Assembly: GCA_028736075.1 (NCBI GenBank)
Contig: CP117875.1
Span: forward strand, 2,046,001 to 2,110,000
DNA from: Chryseobacterium sp. KACC 21268
GTDB lineage: Bacteria; Bacteroidota; Bacteroidia; Flavobacteriales; Weeksellaceae
DNA: 64,000 nt
Reading direction: 5' to 3'
Each line of letters starts with the position of its first letter. Positions within the stretch are counted from its first letter, which is position 1. The notes beneath the pieces were generated by a model, which saw only the letters and a program-made list of their open reading frames with translations, was not told where the DNA came from and made no database searches. This document shows positions 18,021-26,620 of the stretch, piece by piece. Made by a program: the position numbers and the translations under genes.

Positions 18021-18076
18021 TTGTCAGTCTGAGGCTCTCGAAGACTTGGCATTGTCAGTCTGAGGTTCTCGAAGAC
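18021..18076 (+). repeat. Dispersed repeat family B, tandem pair
   Basis: TTGTCAGTCTGAGG-C/T-TCTCGAAGAC occurs twice with a 31-bp period, starting right at the DAHP synthase stop codon. Related single copies lie at 32068 and, inverted, at 37545; a variant is embedded at 26569. Confidence 0.85.
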
Positions 18077-18086
18077 CAGAATTATT

Positions 18087-18192
18087 TGGGCAGCTTTTCC
18101 GCCTTCCACTCCCAATCTTTTTTGCAGACGACTTGTCTTCAAAAGAGATTGAAGTGGAAGCAAAAAAGGATTTTCACTCAGGCCGGGCTGCA
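18087..18192 (+). repeat. Dispersed palindromic repeat (family A), copy 2
   Basis: Same ends as copy 1 (TGGGCAGCTTTTCCGCCTTC to GCCGGGCTGCAG) with the inner CTTTTTTGC/GCAAAAAAG arms kept and a different loop sequence. Confidence 0.9.
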
Positions 18193-18232
18193 GATTCAAC
18201 GTAGAACACGTTTTGTCAAATAAAATACAAAT

Positions 18233-18268
18233 AACCCTTTCAGATTTCAAACTCTGAAAGGGTTTTTT
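18233..18268 (+). terminator. Strong Rho-independent terminator
   Basis: A 12-bp perfect stem AACCCTTTCAGA/TCTGAAAGGGTT with an 8-nt loop followed by T6. It ends the DAHP synthase transcript, beyond the repeats. Confidence 0.9.
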
Positions 18269-18270
18269 AT

Positions 18271-18299
18271 TTGTCAACACGATAAAAGCTTTAACTTTG
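18271..18299 (+). promoter_or_regulatory. Promoter of rsgA
   Basis: TTG (18271-18273) and TAACTTTG (18292-18299) fit the Bacteroidota -33/-7 pattern with an 18-bp spacer. The start codon follows 21 bases later. Confidence 0.6.
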
Positions 18300-18320
18300 T
18301 GAAATATTAAAATCTATTTT

Positions 18321-19247
18321 TTGAAAGGAATCATCATCAAATCTACGGGAAGCTGGTATCAGGTTTTGGAAGAGAAAACTAAAACTGTTTACGAAGCCAG
18401 GATCCGAGGCAAATTCAAACTGATAAAAACAAGACTTACAAATCCACTTGCAGTAGGAGACGAAGTCGAATTTTCTTTGGAGCAAGATGATGTGGCCTGG
18501 ATCACCAAAATCTTTCCGAGAAAAAATTATCTCATCAGAAAATCGGTGAACCTTTCCAAAGAAGCTCATATCATTGCATCGAATGTTGATATTGCCTGTT
18601 TCATTTACACTTTGAAGTTCCCTGAAACCTCGTTAGGATTTTTGGACCGTTTTCTTGCTTGCTGCGAGGCTTATAACATCAAGCCCTTGATATTATTCAA
18701 CAAAATGGATACTTTGAATGACGAGGAAAAGGAAATTGTAGAAAACATCGAGACAATGTACCAAAACATCGGTTACGACACTTTGAATATCTCATCCTAC
18801 ACAAAACTGAATCTCAATTTCTTAATTGATAAGATTAAAGATAAAACATCAGTGTTTTTCGGACATTCAGGTTGTGGGAAATCAACTTTGGTCAATGCAA
18901 TGCAACCTGATCTTCATATCAGAACTGGTGAAATTTCGGAATCTCAACTCAAAGGGAAACATACCACAACTTTCGCTCAGATGCATTTCTGGGATTTTGG
19001 AGGTTCGGTGATCGATACACCTGGCGTTCGTGAGTTTGCAATGATCGACGTTCAGAAAGAAGAGATCCAGCATTACTTTCCTGAAATCTTCCAGGCGGGT
19101 AGGAGTTGCAAGTATCACAACTGTATGCATATCAATGAACCGAAATGTGCCGTTCTGCAAGGATTGGAAACAGGCGAATTAGAAGAGACCCGATACATTA
19201 CCTATCTCAAACTGATGGAAGAAGCAGAAGAGATGAATCAAAACTAA
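18321..19247 (+). CDS. rsgA: Ribosome small-subunit GTPase RsgA (YjeQ)
   Basis: A 308-residue circularly permuted GTPase that helps mature the 30S subunit. An N-terminal OB-fold (residues ~1-70) precedes the permuted G domain: NKMD (G4, 127-130), then P-loop GHSGCGKST (181-189), TTTF switch I and DTPG (G3, about 232). The C-terminal zinc finger is seen as CKYHNCMHINEPKC. The start codon is TTG at 18321, placed 21 bases after a good promoter; no in-frame ATG precedes the OB fold. A bidirectional terminator follows. Confidence 0.96.
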   Translation: MKGIIIKSTGSWYQVLEEKTKTVYEARIRGKFKLIKTRLTNPLAVGDEVEFSLEQDDVAWITKIFPRKNYLIRKSVNLSKEAHIIASNVDIACFIYTLKFPETSLGFLDRFLACCEAYNIKPLILFNKMDTLNDEEKEIVENIETMYQNIGYDTLNISSYTKLNLNFLIDKIKDKTSVFFGHSGCGKSTLVNAMQPDLHIRTGEISESQLKGKHTTTFAQMHFWDFGGSVIDTPGVREFAMIDVQKEEIQHYFPEIFQAGRSCKYHNCMHINEPKCAVLQGLETGELEETRYITYLKLMEEAEEMNQN

Positions 19248-19253
19248 AATAAA

Positions 19254-19287
19254 AAAAGTCCTGTAATAATTAATTTACAGGACTTTT
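19254..19287. terminator. Bidirectional terminator between rsgA and the porin gene
   Basis: A 13-bp stem AAAAGTCCTGTAA/TTACAGGACTTTT flanked by A-rich and T-rich tracts serves both convergent genes. Confidence 0.85.
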
Positions 19288-19308
19288 ATTTTATTTAAAA
19301 TTGAAACT

Positions 19309-20721
19309 TTAGAATTTCCAACCAACAGTTACGAAGAAGTTATTTCTTGTATTCTTCACTTTAGAAACAGCGTAAGCATCACTGTTGACATCAAAACCAC
19401 CGTTGAAATATCCTGAGTTGTAATCTATATTTCCTTGTAGGAATGGACTGCTATATTCAGACGTGATACTTTGGTATGATGCATCGATGTAGAAAGCCTG
19501 AAAGTCATATCCCAAACCTGCACCGATTGTATTGCGTTTCCCCACTAAGAGGTTAGAATAAGATTGGTTAGATGCCAATCCATTGTCATTATAACTTAGT
19601 AAAGATAAATTATCAAAATTGTTTCCTTGGTACGCATAACCACCTCTCAACCTGAATGCACTGATTCTGTACTCTGCACCAGCTCGTACTTCTGAAGAAT
19701 TCTTGTAAGAACCATTGAAGAAATCGTTCAATTCTCTTTCTGCATTGCCATATTCCTTATACTTAGGTTTAGTGATACCTTGGATAAAATCGACATTCAA
19801 AGCGAAATTTTTACTAGGAACGAACGCAGCACTTAAAGTCGCTTTCATTGGCGTTACCAAAGTTCTGTCTTCTTGAAATAATTCAGAATTATAGTCGAAA
19901 TAATGCTGTGTATAAACACGGTCAATATTCCACCAGGTAGGCGATTCTACAGCTGCACCAACCCTGAATTGATTGCTCAATTTGGCAATAACACCTATGT
20001 TTGCAGAGAATCCATCAGAGTGTTCATCAAAACCTGTGTATTGTTTGTCGTACCCAAGAGAAGTTTTGTCATAATCTGAATAGAAGTTCGCTCTATCATT
20101 TTGTGTCAAGAATGAATTATGAAAATTAAGTCCTGCACCAAAGTATAAACGGTTATCATAATTAGCACCTACCGCAAAATTTAATTTTGATTGATCTCCA
20201 TATCGTTCATAAACATGACCTTGATAAGTATAATTAATGATTGTATTAGCAACAGAAAAATCATCTACAATTTTTATATTCCCGTTACCTGCGGATATCG
20301 ACCTGTTATCCAATGATCTATTAGAATAGTTAACTCCAATATTTATAAACTTCCATTTCGAAGCAGTGTCAGCGAGATTAAAAGTCAGTAGTCCTCCTGT
20401 ATTGCCAATGTCAGTATTATTAACCTTGCTGACCTGAGATTGACCAGCAAGAGTAGTTGTATTTTTATTATTGTTAATACCTAAAGTAAAGTTTAAATCG
20501 TTTGTGATAAAAACTCCAATACCAGCTGGATTCACATTGGCAGAAGAGATGTCACCACCCAATGCGCCTATAGATCCTGCCATCGAATTGTATTTTGCTG
20601 TCCCGTTGATTGGATTAGCTGAGTAGACATCTACCGTGTTTGTGAGTACTGAAATGTCCTGAGCCTTCAGATAAACAAAAGAAATGGGAATGCTTAGCAG
20701 TAATAAAGTCTTTTTTAGCAT
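19309..20721 (-). CDS. FadL/OmpP1-like outer membrane protein
   Basis: A 470-residue protein with signal peptide MLKKTLLLLSIPISFVYLKAQ. The stretch SMAGSIGALGGDISSANVNPAGIG (residues ~46-69) is the FadL/TodX family hallmark, in which Asn-Pro-Ala marks the periplasmic plug. The rest alternates hydrophobic and polar residues as in a 14-strand barrel and ends in WKF, a typical barrel C-terminal signal. These channels import hydrophobic compounds; the substrate is unknown. It lies 30 bp downstream of the lipoprotein gene on the same strand, so the two form an operon. Confidence 0.75.
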   Translation of the reverse strand: MLKKTLLLLSIPISFVYLKAQDISVLTNTVDVYSANPINGTAKYNSMAGSIGALGGDISSANVNPAGIGVFITNDLNFTLGINNNKNTTTLAGQSQVSKVNNTDIGNTGGLLTFNLADTASKWKFINIGVNYSNRSLDNRSISAGNGNIKIVDDFSVANTIINYTYQGHVYERYGDQSKLNFAVGANYDNRLYFGAGLNFHNSFLTQNDRANFYSDYDKTSLGYDKQYTGFDEHSDGFSANIGVIAKLSNQFRVGAAVESPTWWNIDRVYTQHYFDYNSELFQEDRTLVTPMKATLSAAFVPSKNFALNVDFIQGITKPKYKEYGNAERELNDFFNGSYKNSSEVRAGAEYRISAFRLRGGYAYQGNNFDNLSLLSYNDNGLASNQSYSNLLVGKRNTIGAGLGYDFQAFYIDASYQSITSEYSSPFLQGNIDYNSGYFNGGFDVNSDAYAVSKVKNTRNNFFVTVGWKF

Positions 20722-20751
20722 TTTTATATGAAATGTTTTTTTAATTAATGA

Positions 20752-21798
20752 TTATCTTCTTCCACCGCCACCGCCGGATCTCATTCCGCCGCCACCAGAT
20801 GAACCACCAGATCTCATTCCGCCGCCAGAGTTGAAACCTCCAGAACTTCCGGATCTACTAGGTGAATATGATTCATTTCGGAAACCACCATTGTTAGGAG
20901 AAGTTCTCACATTCCCGTTATTAGGATATGTTTGGTTTCTTGTACCTCCGTTATTTGGATAATTATTTCTAACATTTCCATTGTTTGGATATGTTCTGAT
21001 ACCGCCATTATTTGTTCTGATACCATTTGGGTTTCTCATTCCATTATTACCAGTTCGGATGGCACTATTTCTAGTTCCAACATCATTTCTGATATTTCCT
21101 GCTGTTCTGATTCTGCTGTTATTGATACCTTGGAAACGGTTGTCATTTCTACCACCGACTCTATTTTGAGAGATCATGCCACCAAGTCTACCTGACCTGT
21201 TATAGTTAATTGGATGATAGTATCCGCCACCATAGTAACCGCCCCAGCCACCATAGCCGTAGCCCCAGAATGGATCATAGAATCCGCCGCCCCAGCCCCA
21301 AGGCGAATAGAAGGAGTCACCCCATCCAAATCCCATTCCCCAACCCCAAGAGTTGAAAGGACTGTTCCAGCCGTACATTCCGTAGCCAGGATATCCCCAG
21401 CCGCCAAAACCTCCCCAGCCAAAGCCCATTCCCCAGCCACCATAGCCCCAGTTGTTGAAGCTCGTGTAATTGGTTTCAGAACCTGTAAAAGTTCCCCAGT
21501 CAGAAGAACTGCTCGCTAGATTGTAACGATTGTCCTGATCCTGAATGTTTTGTTGGTTGTTATCATAGATGCTCGGATAGGTATCTTGATAATTGTAGTA
21601 ATTGTCAACCTGATTGTTACCATAAGAATATGTTCCCGCTGGTAAAGAATCTCTATTTGGGTCGTAGTAGACACCATCAGTTTCTGAATAACCACCTGTG
21701 TAGATCACACAAGAGGTCAAAAGAGAACTGCTGGCAATCAAGATCAAAGCTTTGGATCTGATCAGATTTAAAAAGCGATTATTGTTGATATTTTTCAT
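20752..21798 (-). CDS. Gly/Asn/Tyr-rich outer membrane lipoprotein, unknown function
   Basis: A 348-residue protein with a lipoprotein signal (basic start, hydrophobic core, lipobox LLTSC with Cys30). Residues ~105-195 are dominated by Gly, Trp, Tyr and Pro (for example FGWGGFGGWGYPGYGMYGW), followed by an Asn/Arg/Gly-rich segment with repeats of the type NNGxxRNxYPNNG and a C-terminal Ser/Gly/Arg stretch (GGGMRSGG). This looks like a low-complexity surface protein. It is the first gene of a two-gene operon with the FadL-like porin. The high-GC, repetitive coding part creates long false ORFs on the opposite strand. Confidence 0.75.
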   Translation of the reverse strand: MKNINNNRFLNLIRSKALILIASSSLLTSCVIYTGGYSETDGVYYDPNRDSLPAGTYSYGNNQVDNYYNYQDTYPSIYDNNQQNIQDQDNRYNLASSSSDWGTFTGSETNYTSFNNWGYGGWGMGFGWGGFGGWGYPGYGMYGWNSPFNSWGWGMGFGWGDSFYSPWGWGGGFYDPFWGYGYGGWGGYYGGGYYHPINYNRSGRLGGMISQNRVGGRNDNRFQGINNSRIRTAGNIRNDVGTRNSAIRTGNNGMRNPNGIRTNNGGIRTYPNNGNVRNNYPNNGGTRNQTYPNNGNVRTSPNNGGFRNESYSPSRSGSSGGFNSGGGMRSGGSSGGGGMRSGGGGGRR

Positions 21799-21821
21799 TT
21801 TATGAGAAGTATTAAGTTTGC

Positions 21822-21829
21822 TATATTTG
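21822..21829 (+). promoter_or_regulatory. Putative -7 promoter element of proS
   Basis: TATATTTG matches TAnnTTTG; transcription would start about 110 bases before the proS ATG, in a long A-rich leader containing GTTAAAAAAGTTAAAAAAAG. Confidence 0.4.
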
Positions 21830-21944
21830 TATTCTTAAAAGAAACCAAATTTTGTACCAGTAATTATTTACAAAGTAGCGTAAAATTAGGCTTTTTATTT
21901 AGATTAGGAAAAGTTAAAAAAGTTAAAAAAAGTTTTAAAAAAAT

Positions 21945-23420
21945 ATGGCAAAATTAACATCAAGAGCAGAAGATTATAGCAAATGGTATAACGAATTGGT
22001 TGTTAAAGCGGATCTGGCAGAGAATTCTAGCGTTAGAGGATGTATGGTGATCAAACCTTACGGATATGCGATCTGGGAGAAGATGCGAGACGAGATGGAC
22101 AAAAAGTTCAAAGAAACCGGACATCAAAATGCTTACTTCCCGCTGTTTGTTCCCAAAAGCTTATTCGAAGCAGAAGAGAAGAATGCAGAAGGTTTTGCCA
22201 AAGAATGTGCTGTCGTTACACACTACAGATTAAAAACAGACCCAAACAATCCAGCTAAATTGATTGTTGATCCAGACGCTAAATTGGAAGAGGAACTGAT
22301 TGTACGTCCAACGTCCGAGGCGATCATTTGGAGTACTTATAAAAACTGGATCCAATCTTACAGAGATCTTCCGATCTTGATCAACCAATGGGCGAATGTT
22401 GTACGATGGGAAATGAGAACCAGATTGTTCCTTAGAACTGCAGAATTCCTTTGGCAGGAAGGCCACACCGCACACGCTACAAGAGATGAAGCATTAGATG
22501 AAACTGAGAAGATGTTGGAAGTATATGCAAAATTTGCAGAAGACTTTATGGCAATCCCGGTTTTCCGTGGTATCAAGACACCTTCAGAGAGATTTGCCGG
22601 AGCAGATGAAACCTATTGTATCGAAGCTTTGATGCAAGATGGGAAAGCTCTACAAGCAGGAACTTCGCACTTCTTGGGTCAAAGTTTCCCGAAAGCTTTT
22701 GATGTGAAATTTACCAACAAAGAAGGAAAACAAGAATATCCTTGGGCTTCATCTTGGGGAACTTCTACAAGATTGATGGGCGCATTGATTATGACGCATT
22801 CTGATGATCTTGGTTTGGTCTTGCCTCCAACTTTAGCGCCAATTCAGGTTGTCATTGTTCCAATTTTTAAAGGAGAAGAGCAATTGGCGGAGATCAGTGA
22901 AGTGGCTTTGGAAATTCAAAGTAAATTGAGAGCGAAAGGAATTTCGGTTAAATTTGATAATGACACGCAGAACAAACCAGGCTGGAAATTCGCTGAATAT
23001 GAATTGAAAGGTGTTCCTTTGAGAATTGCGCTTGGACAAAGAGATCTTGAAAACAAGACCGTAGAGTTGGCAAGAAGAGACAATCTGACCAAGGAAACAG
23101 TTTCTATCGAAGGTCTTGATGTTTATATCGAAGAATTATTGAAAACCATTCAAAGTGATATCTATAATAAGGCTTTGAAGTTTAAAGAAGAAAATATTAC
23201 GAAAGTTGATTCCTACGAAGAGTTCAAAAAAGTCCTTGTGGAAAAAGGTGGATTCATCTTGGCGCATTGGGACGGAACTGCAGAGGAGGAAGAGCAGATC
23301 AAGCAAGAAACCAAAGCGACCATCAGATGTATTCCTTTGAACAATGAGCAGGAAGATGGGGTTTCATTGATATCAGGGAAACCATCCAAGCAGAGAGTTG
23401 TATTCGCAAAAGCTTATTAA
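21945..23420 (+). CDS. proS: Prolyl-tRNA synthetase (archaeal/eukaryote-type)
   Basis: A 491-residue class II aminoacyl-tRNA synthetase. Motif 2 is visible around [31 protein letters not shown] and motif 3 near [24 protein letters not shown]. There is no inserted editing domain as in E. coli-type ProRS, and the C-terminus has the extra domain of the archaeal/eukaryotic type ending in KAY. It charges tRNA-Pro. The gene is monocistronic, with a terminator 19 bases after the stop. Confidence 0.95.
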   Translation: MAKLTSRAEDYSKWYNELVVKADLAENSSVRGCMVIKPYGYAIWEKMRDEMDKKFKETGHQNAYFPLFVPKSLFEAEEKNAEGFAKECAVVTHYRLKTDPNNPAKLIVDPDAKLEEELIVRPTSEAIIWSTYKNWIQSYRDLPILINQWANVVRWEMRTRLFLRTAEFLWQEGHTAHATRDEALDETEKMLEVYAKFAEDFMAIPVFRGIKTPSERFAGADETYCIEALMQDGKALQAGTSHFLGQSFPKAFDVKFTNKEGKQEYPWASSWGTSTRLMGALIMTHSDDLGLVLPPTLAPIQVVIVPIFKGEEQLAEISEVALEIQSKLRAKGISVKFDNDTQNKPGWKFAEYELKGVPLRIALGQRDLENKTVELARRDNLTKETVSIEGLDVYIEELLKTIQSDIYNKALKFKEENITKVDSYEEFKKVLVEKGGFILAHWDGTAEEEEQIKQETKATIRCIPLNNEQEDGVSLISGKPSKQRVVFAKAY

Positions 23421-23439
23421 TACTATATTTCTATAAATT

Positions 23440-23468
23440 AAAATCCGGAGAATTTCTTCGGATTTTTT
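23440..23468 (+). terminator. Terminator of proS
   Basis: AAAATCCG/CGGATTTT 8-bp stem with 11-nt loop and T-tract. Confidence 0.8.
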
Positions 23469-23603
23469 GTTTTAAAATAAATTCGAAATTCAAAAGTTAA
23501 ATTCATAATTAGTTAAAGTTTTATTAAAATTTTTAACAATGAAAATTTGTGGATTAATATTTGGTAACATTACAAAACATCAAACTTTAAAAAATAAACT
23601 ATT

Positions 23604-24953
23604 ATGTCAATTAACTTAATCGACCTGATCAAAGGTCAACTAGGACCAGCTACGGTCTCTCAAACTGCAACTCAACTTGGAGAAAGTGAATCTGGAATCT
23701 CAAAAGCTATTTCAGCTTTACTACCTGCTTTGGTTGGAGGTTTTGCAAATAGCAATACACAATCCGAACTTTTGGGAACGGTAAAAGAGGCAGCCTCATC
23801 TGGCGTTCTATCCAACTTATTAGGAAATCTAAACGGAAGCGATTCTGTGATTTCTAAAATCCTAAGCTTGATCTTTGGAGATGGCGATAAATTGGCTGCA
23901 ATTACAAATGCAGTGTCATCTTACGCTGGCATCAAAACAGAATCTACAAATTCTCTATTGAATCTTGTGACTGGTGCTACTGCCGGAACACTCGGAAAAT
24001 ATGCAATAGATAATAATCTAGATGCATCTTCTTTTGGAAATCTACTAAGTGACCAAAAAGGAATCTTGTCTTCATTATTACCTGCAGGTTTCAGTTTTGC
24101 ATCTTTAGGATTAGGCAACTGGTTTGGATCTGTAGATGCAGAACCTATCAATGTTGTTCCTGAACCATTACAAACACCTTTGGCAGATGTAAATCCAGTG
24201 ACGCCAGTTACAGAAAGACCAATCGTACCAGAAACGCCAAAAGCAGTGGTAACAGACACGCCAAAAGTAGATGTTACGAGAAGTGGAAGTACACACGAGA
24301 TCGTTTCTGACAATTCTGGTGGTGGAAGTATCTGGAAATGGTTATTGCCATTGCTGTTATTGCTATTGTTAGGTTGGTTCTTCTGGAAACAATGTGATAA
24401 AAAAGTAGAAGCAGTTCCTGTGACAACAGTTGATTCTACTGCTGTGGTATCAGATTCTACCGCTCCAGTTGGTGATTCTGTGGTTACCAAAAGAGAAACT
24501 TTGGTAGTTACTTTGCCTAGTGGAAAAACATTGCAAGCTTACAAAGGTGGGATCGAAGATCAAATCGTAGCTTTCTTAAAATCTGACGAGTATAAAAATT
24601 CTACAGAAGCACAGCTAAAAGACAGATGGTTCAATTTTGATAATCTTAATTTTGAATTTGGGACTACGAAATTAACTCCTGAATCTCAGGTTCAGTTAGA
24701 CAACTTAAAAGCGATCTTGGCTGAATTTCCAGATGCTAAAATCAAAATCGGAGCTTATACGGATAACAAAGGCGACGCTGCTACAAACTTGAAATTATCT
24801 GGTGACAGAGCTGCAGCTGTAAAATCTGCATTAAGCACTGCACAAGTAATCGAAGCAGAAGGTTACGGATCCAAATTTGCTAAAGTTTCTGCAGACGCAA
24901 CTGATAAAGAAAGAGAAGCTGATAGAAAAACTTCTATTAGATTTACAAAATAA
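23604..24953 (+). CDS. DUF937-OmpA fusion protein with one membrane helix
   Basis: A 449-residue protein of three parts. Residues 1-175 are a DUF937-like, Gly/Ala/Leu-rich helical domain (MSINLIDLIKGQLGPATVSQ, ISKAISALLPALVGGFAN). After a Pro/Val/Thr-rich linker, residues ~248-265 form a membrane helix (WKWLLPLLLLLLLGWFFWK). The C-terminal ~120 residues are an OmpA/MotB peptidoglycan-binding domain (FNFDNLNFEFGTTKLTPESQ, then IKIGAYTDNKGD and LSGDRAAAVKSAL). The topology puts DUF937 in the cytoplasm and OmpA in the periplasm, anchoring to the cell wall. A terminator follows. Confidence 0.85.
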   Translation: MSINLIDLIKGQLGPATVSQTATQLGESESGISKAISALLPALVGGFANSNTQSELLGTVKEAASSGVLSNLLGNLNGSDSVISKILSLIFGDGDKLAAITNAVSSYAGIKTESTNSLLNLVTGATAGTLGKYAIDNNLDASSFGNLLSDQKGILSSLLPAGFSFASLGLGNWFGSVDAEPINVVPEPLQTPLADVNPVTPVTERPIVPETPKAVVTDTPKVDVTRSGSTHEIVSDNSGGGSIWKWLLPLLLLLLLGWFFWKQCDKKVEAVPVTTVDSTAVVSDSTAPVGDSVVTKRETLVVTLPSGKTLQAYKGGIEDQIVAFLKSDEYKNSTEAQLKDRWFNFDNLNFEFGTTKLTPESQVQLDNLKAILAEFPDAKIKIGAYTDNKGDAATNLKLSGDRAAAVKSALSTAQVIEAEGYGSKFAKVSADATDKEREADRKTSIRFTK

Positions 24954-24975
24954 AATTAATATCCAATTAAATAGG

Positions 24976-25003
24976 AACTGCCAAGCGATTGGCAGTTTTT
25001 TTA
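24976..25003 (+). terminator. Terminator of the DUF937-OmpA gene
   Basis: AACTGCCAA/TTGGCAGTT 9-bp stem, GCGA loop, then T-run. Confidence 0.9.
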
Positions 25004-25011
25004 TTGTTAAC

Positions 25012-25042
25012 TTGCGAGTTAAGTACAGTATAACTATTTTTG
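25012..25042 (+). promoter_or_regulatory. Promoter of mntH
   Basis: TTG (25012-25014), 20-bp spacer, TATTTTTG (25035-25042): a good fit to the Bacteroidota -33/-7 consensus. Confidence 0.65.
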
Positions 25043-25059
25043 TTAGTCTAATCTAACAA
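25040..25059 (+). promoter_or_regulatory. DtxR/MntR-like operator overlapping the mntH promoter
   Basis: A perfect 7-bp inverted repeat TTGTTAG-TCTAAT-CTAACAA. The core TTAGnnTAAnCTAA layout resembles DtxR/IdeR/MntR family sites. It covers the end of the -7 element and the expected start site, so a bound metal-loaded repressor would block transcription (inference). Confidence 0.6.
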
Positions 25060-25068
25060 TGAAAATCA

Positions 25069-26406
25069 TTGAATCCATCAAATCATAATACAGGCTGGAG
25101 AACCGAGAAAAGTTCGAATTCACTCAATGAGGTTTTTTCCAGCGTCAACATTCCCAAAGATGGGAGTTTTAAAAAGAAATTATTAGCCTATATGGGGCCA
25201 GGATTACTGGTCGCAGTTGGTTATATGGATCCTGGAAACTGGGCCACAGATATTGCCGGTGGAGCCCAGTTTGGATATACGTTGCTCTCGGTCATTTTAA
25301 TTTCAAACTTATTTGCAATTTTGTTGCAACATCTTTCTGTAAAGTTAGGTGTGGTAGCGGAACGCGATTTGGCTCAAGCTTGTAAGGACCATTTCCATCC
25401 GGCGGTCAATTTTGTGCTTTGGATCTTCTGTGAGATCGCCATTGCGGCTTGTGATCTTGCCGAAGTGATTGGGTCGGCTATTGCCTTGAATTTATTATTT
25501 GGAATTCCGTTGAGTGTAGGTGTTGTGATAACCATCGTCGATGTGTTCCTGATCTTGTTCCTGCAAGCAAAGGGTTTTAGATATATTGAAAGTATCGTTG
25601 GCGGATTGATATTTATTATTTTCATCGCTTTCTTTTACGAGATATTTCTGAGTAAACCAGATATTTTCCCATTGTTGGAAGGCTTGATCCCGAAGAAAGA
25701 GATTATTACAAATCCATCAATGCTTTACATTGCGATAGGAATTCTGGGCGCCACAGTGATGCCTCATAATCTTTATCTTCACAGCAGTATTGTGCAAACG
25801 AGGAATTATCCAAGAACTACGGAAGGGAAAAAAGAAGCTTTGAAGTTTGCGAGCATCGACAGTAGTCTTTCGTTGATGTTAGCTTTCGTCATCAATGCGG
25901 CAATCCTTATCATTGCTGCGGCAACTTTTCATACGTCGGGGAACAAAGATGTGGCTGATATCAATGATGCTTATATGCTTTTGACGCCGCTTTTGGGAAC
26001 GACTTTGGCGAGTATTTTCTTTGGAATTGCTTTGTTGGCCTCCGGACAGAATTCTACTTTAACAGGAACTTTAGCTGGCCAAATTGTGATGGAAGGTTTC
26101 CTTAATATCAGATTAAAACCTTGGGTCAGACGATTGATCACGAGGACGATTGCCATCATTCCAGCTTTGGTCATTTCTATTATTTATGGTGAGAAAGGAA
26201 CGGCTGAACTTTTGGTTTTCAGTCAGGTGATCTTGTCGATGCAGTTGAGTTTTGCGGTGGTTCCATTGGTAATGTTTACAAACAGCAAAGCGAAGATGGG
26301 AGAGTTTGCCAATAAAATGTGGCTCAAAGTCTTGGCGTTTGTCATCAGTGCTATTATTATCGTTCTGAACCTTTATCTTTTGAAAGAGACTTTCTTTCCT
26401 CAATAA
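25069..26406 (+). CDS. mntH: NRAMP-family divalent metal (Mn/Fe) transporter
   Basis: A 445-residue proton-coupled metal importer with 11 predicted membrane helices. Helix 1 carries the metal-binding DPGN motif (GYMDPGNWATDI) and helix 6 carries the MPHNLYLHS motif; both are intact, as is the loop GQNSTLTGTLAGQIVMEGFL. The start is TTG 25069: the ATG at 25059 is in another frame and gives only 9 codons, while later ATGs lie inside helix 1. Its promoter overlaps a DtxR/MntR-like operator, so control by Mn or Fe is likely. Confidence 0.93.
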   Translation: MNPSNHNTGWRTEKSSNSLNEVFSSVNIPKDGSFKKKLLAYMGPGLLVAVGYMDPGNWATDIAGGAQFGYTLLSVILISNLFAILLQHLSVKLGVVAERDLAQACKDHFHPAVNFVLWIFCEIAIAACDLAEVIGSAIALNLLFGIPLSVGVVITIVDVFLILFLQAKGFRYIESIVGGLIFIIFIAFFYEIFLSKPDIFPLLEGLIPKKEIITNPSMLYIAIGILGATVMPHNLYLHSSIVQTRNYPRTTEGKKEALKFASIDSSLSLMLAFVINAAILIIAAATFHTSGNKDVADINDAYMLLTPLLGTTLASIFFGIALLASGQNSTLTGTLAGQIVMEGFLNIRLKPWVRRLITRTIAIIPALVISIIYGEKGTAELLVFSQVILSMQLSFAVVPLVMFTNSKAKMGEFANKMWLKVLAFVISAIIIVLNLYLLKETFFPQ

Positions 26407-26422
26407 TTAGAAATTAATAAAT

Positions 26423-26461
26423 AAAAAAACCGTCTCAAATAAGTGAGACGGTTTTTTTTTT
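26423..26461 (+). terminator. Terminator of mntH
   Basis: AAACCGTCTCA/TGAGACGGTTT 11-bp stem followed by T10. Confidence 0.9.
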
Positions 26462-26504
26462 GTTCTAAAGTTGTATCGAGTACCACCTTTCGTTCTTGCG
26501 AAGC

Positions 26505-26615
26505 GCGCACCGACCTGAGTGGAGCTCTTTTTTGCAGCTGGAAAAGCTAAGGCGAAAAAAGCGGGAACCCTTCGACAGGCTCAGGATAAACTCCGGGCGG
26601 ATAAAGGCGCCCAAA
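26505..26615 (-). repeat. Dispersed palindromic repeat (family A), copy 3, inverted and hybrid
   Basis: Read on the - strand it begins ATTTGGGCGCCTTTATCCGCC and ends near CTCAGGTCGGTGCGC, like the other copies, and keeps GCAAAAAAG next to the loop TTAGCTTTTCCAGC that is shared with copy 4. In one arm it contains a family-B-like piece (CCTTCGACAGGCTCAGGAT, 26570-26588), giving a hybrid element. Confidence 0.75.
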
Positions 26616-26620
26616 TAATT

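Noticed and set aside
21214-21519. 101-codon + strand ORF opposite the Gly-rich lipoprotein
   Set aside because: Shadow of a low-complexity, high-GC coding region; no start context or domain.
23539-23619. 26-codon ORF overlapping the start of the DUF937-OmpA gene
   Set aside because: No compositional bias, no link to the function of the gene, and overlap with its start; chance ORF is the simpler reading.
25059-25088. ATG with 9 codons before mntH
   Set aside because: Out of frame and within the operator; no amino-acid bias that would suggest a leader peptide.
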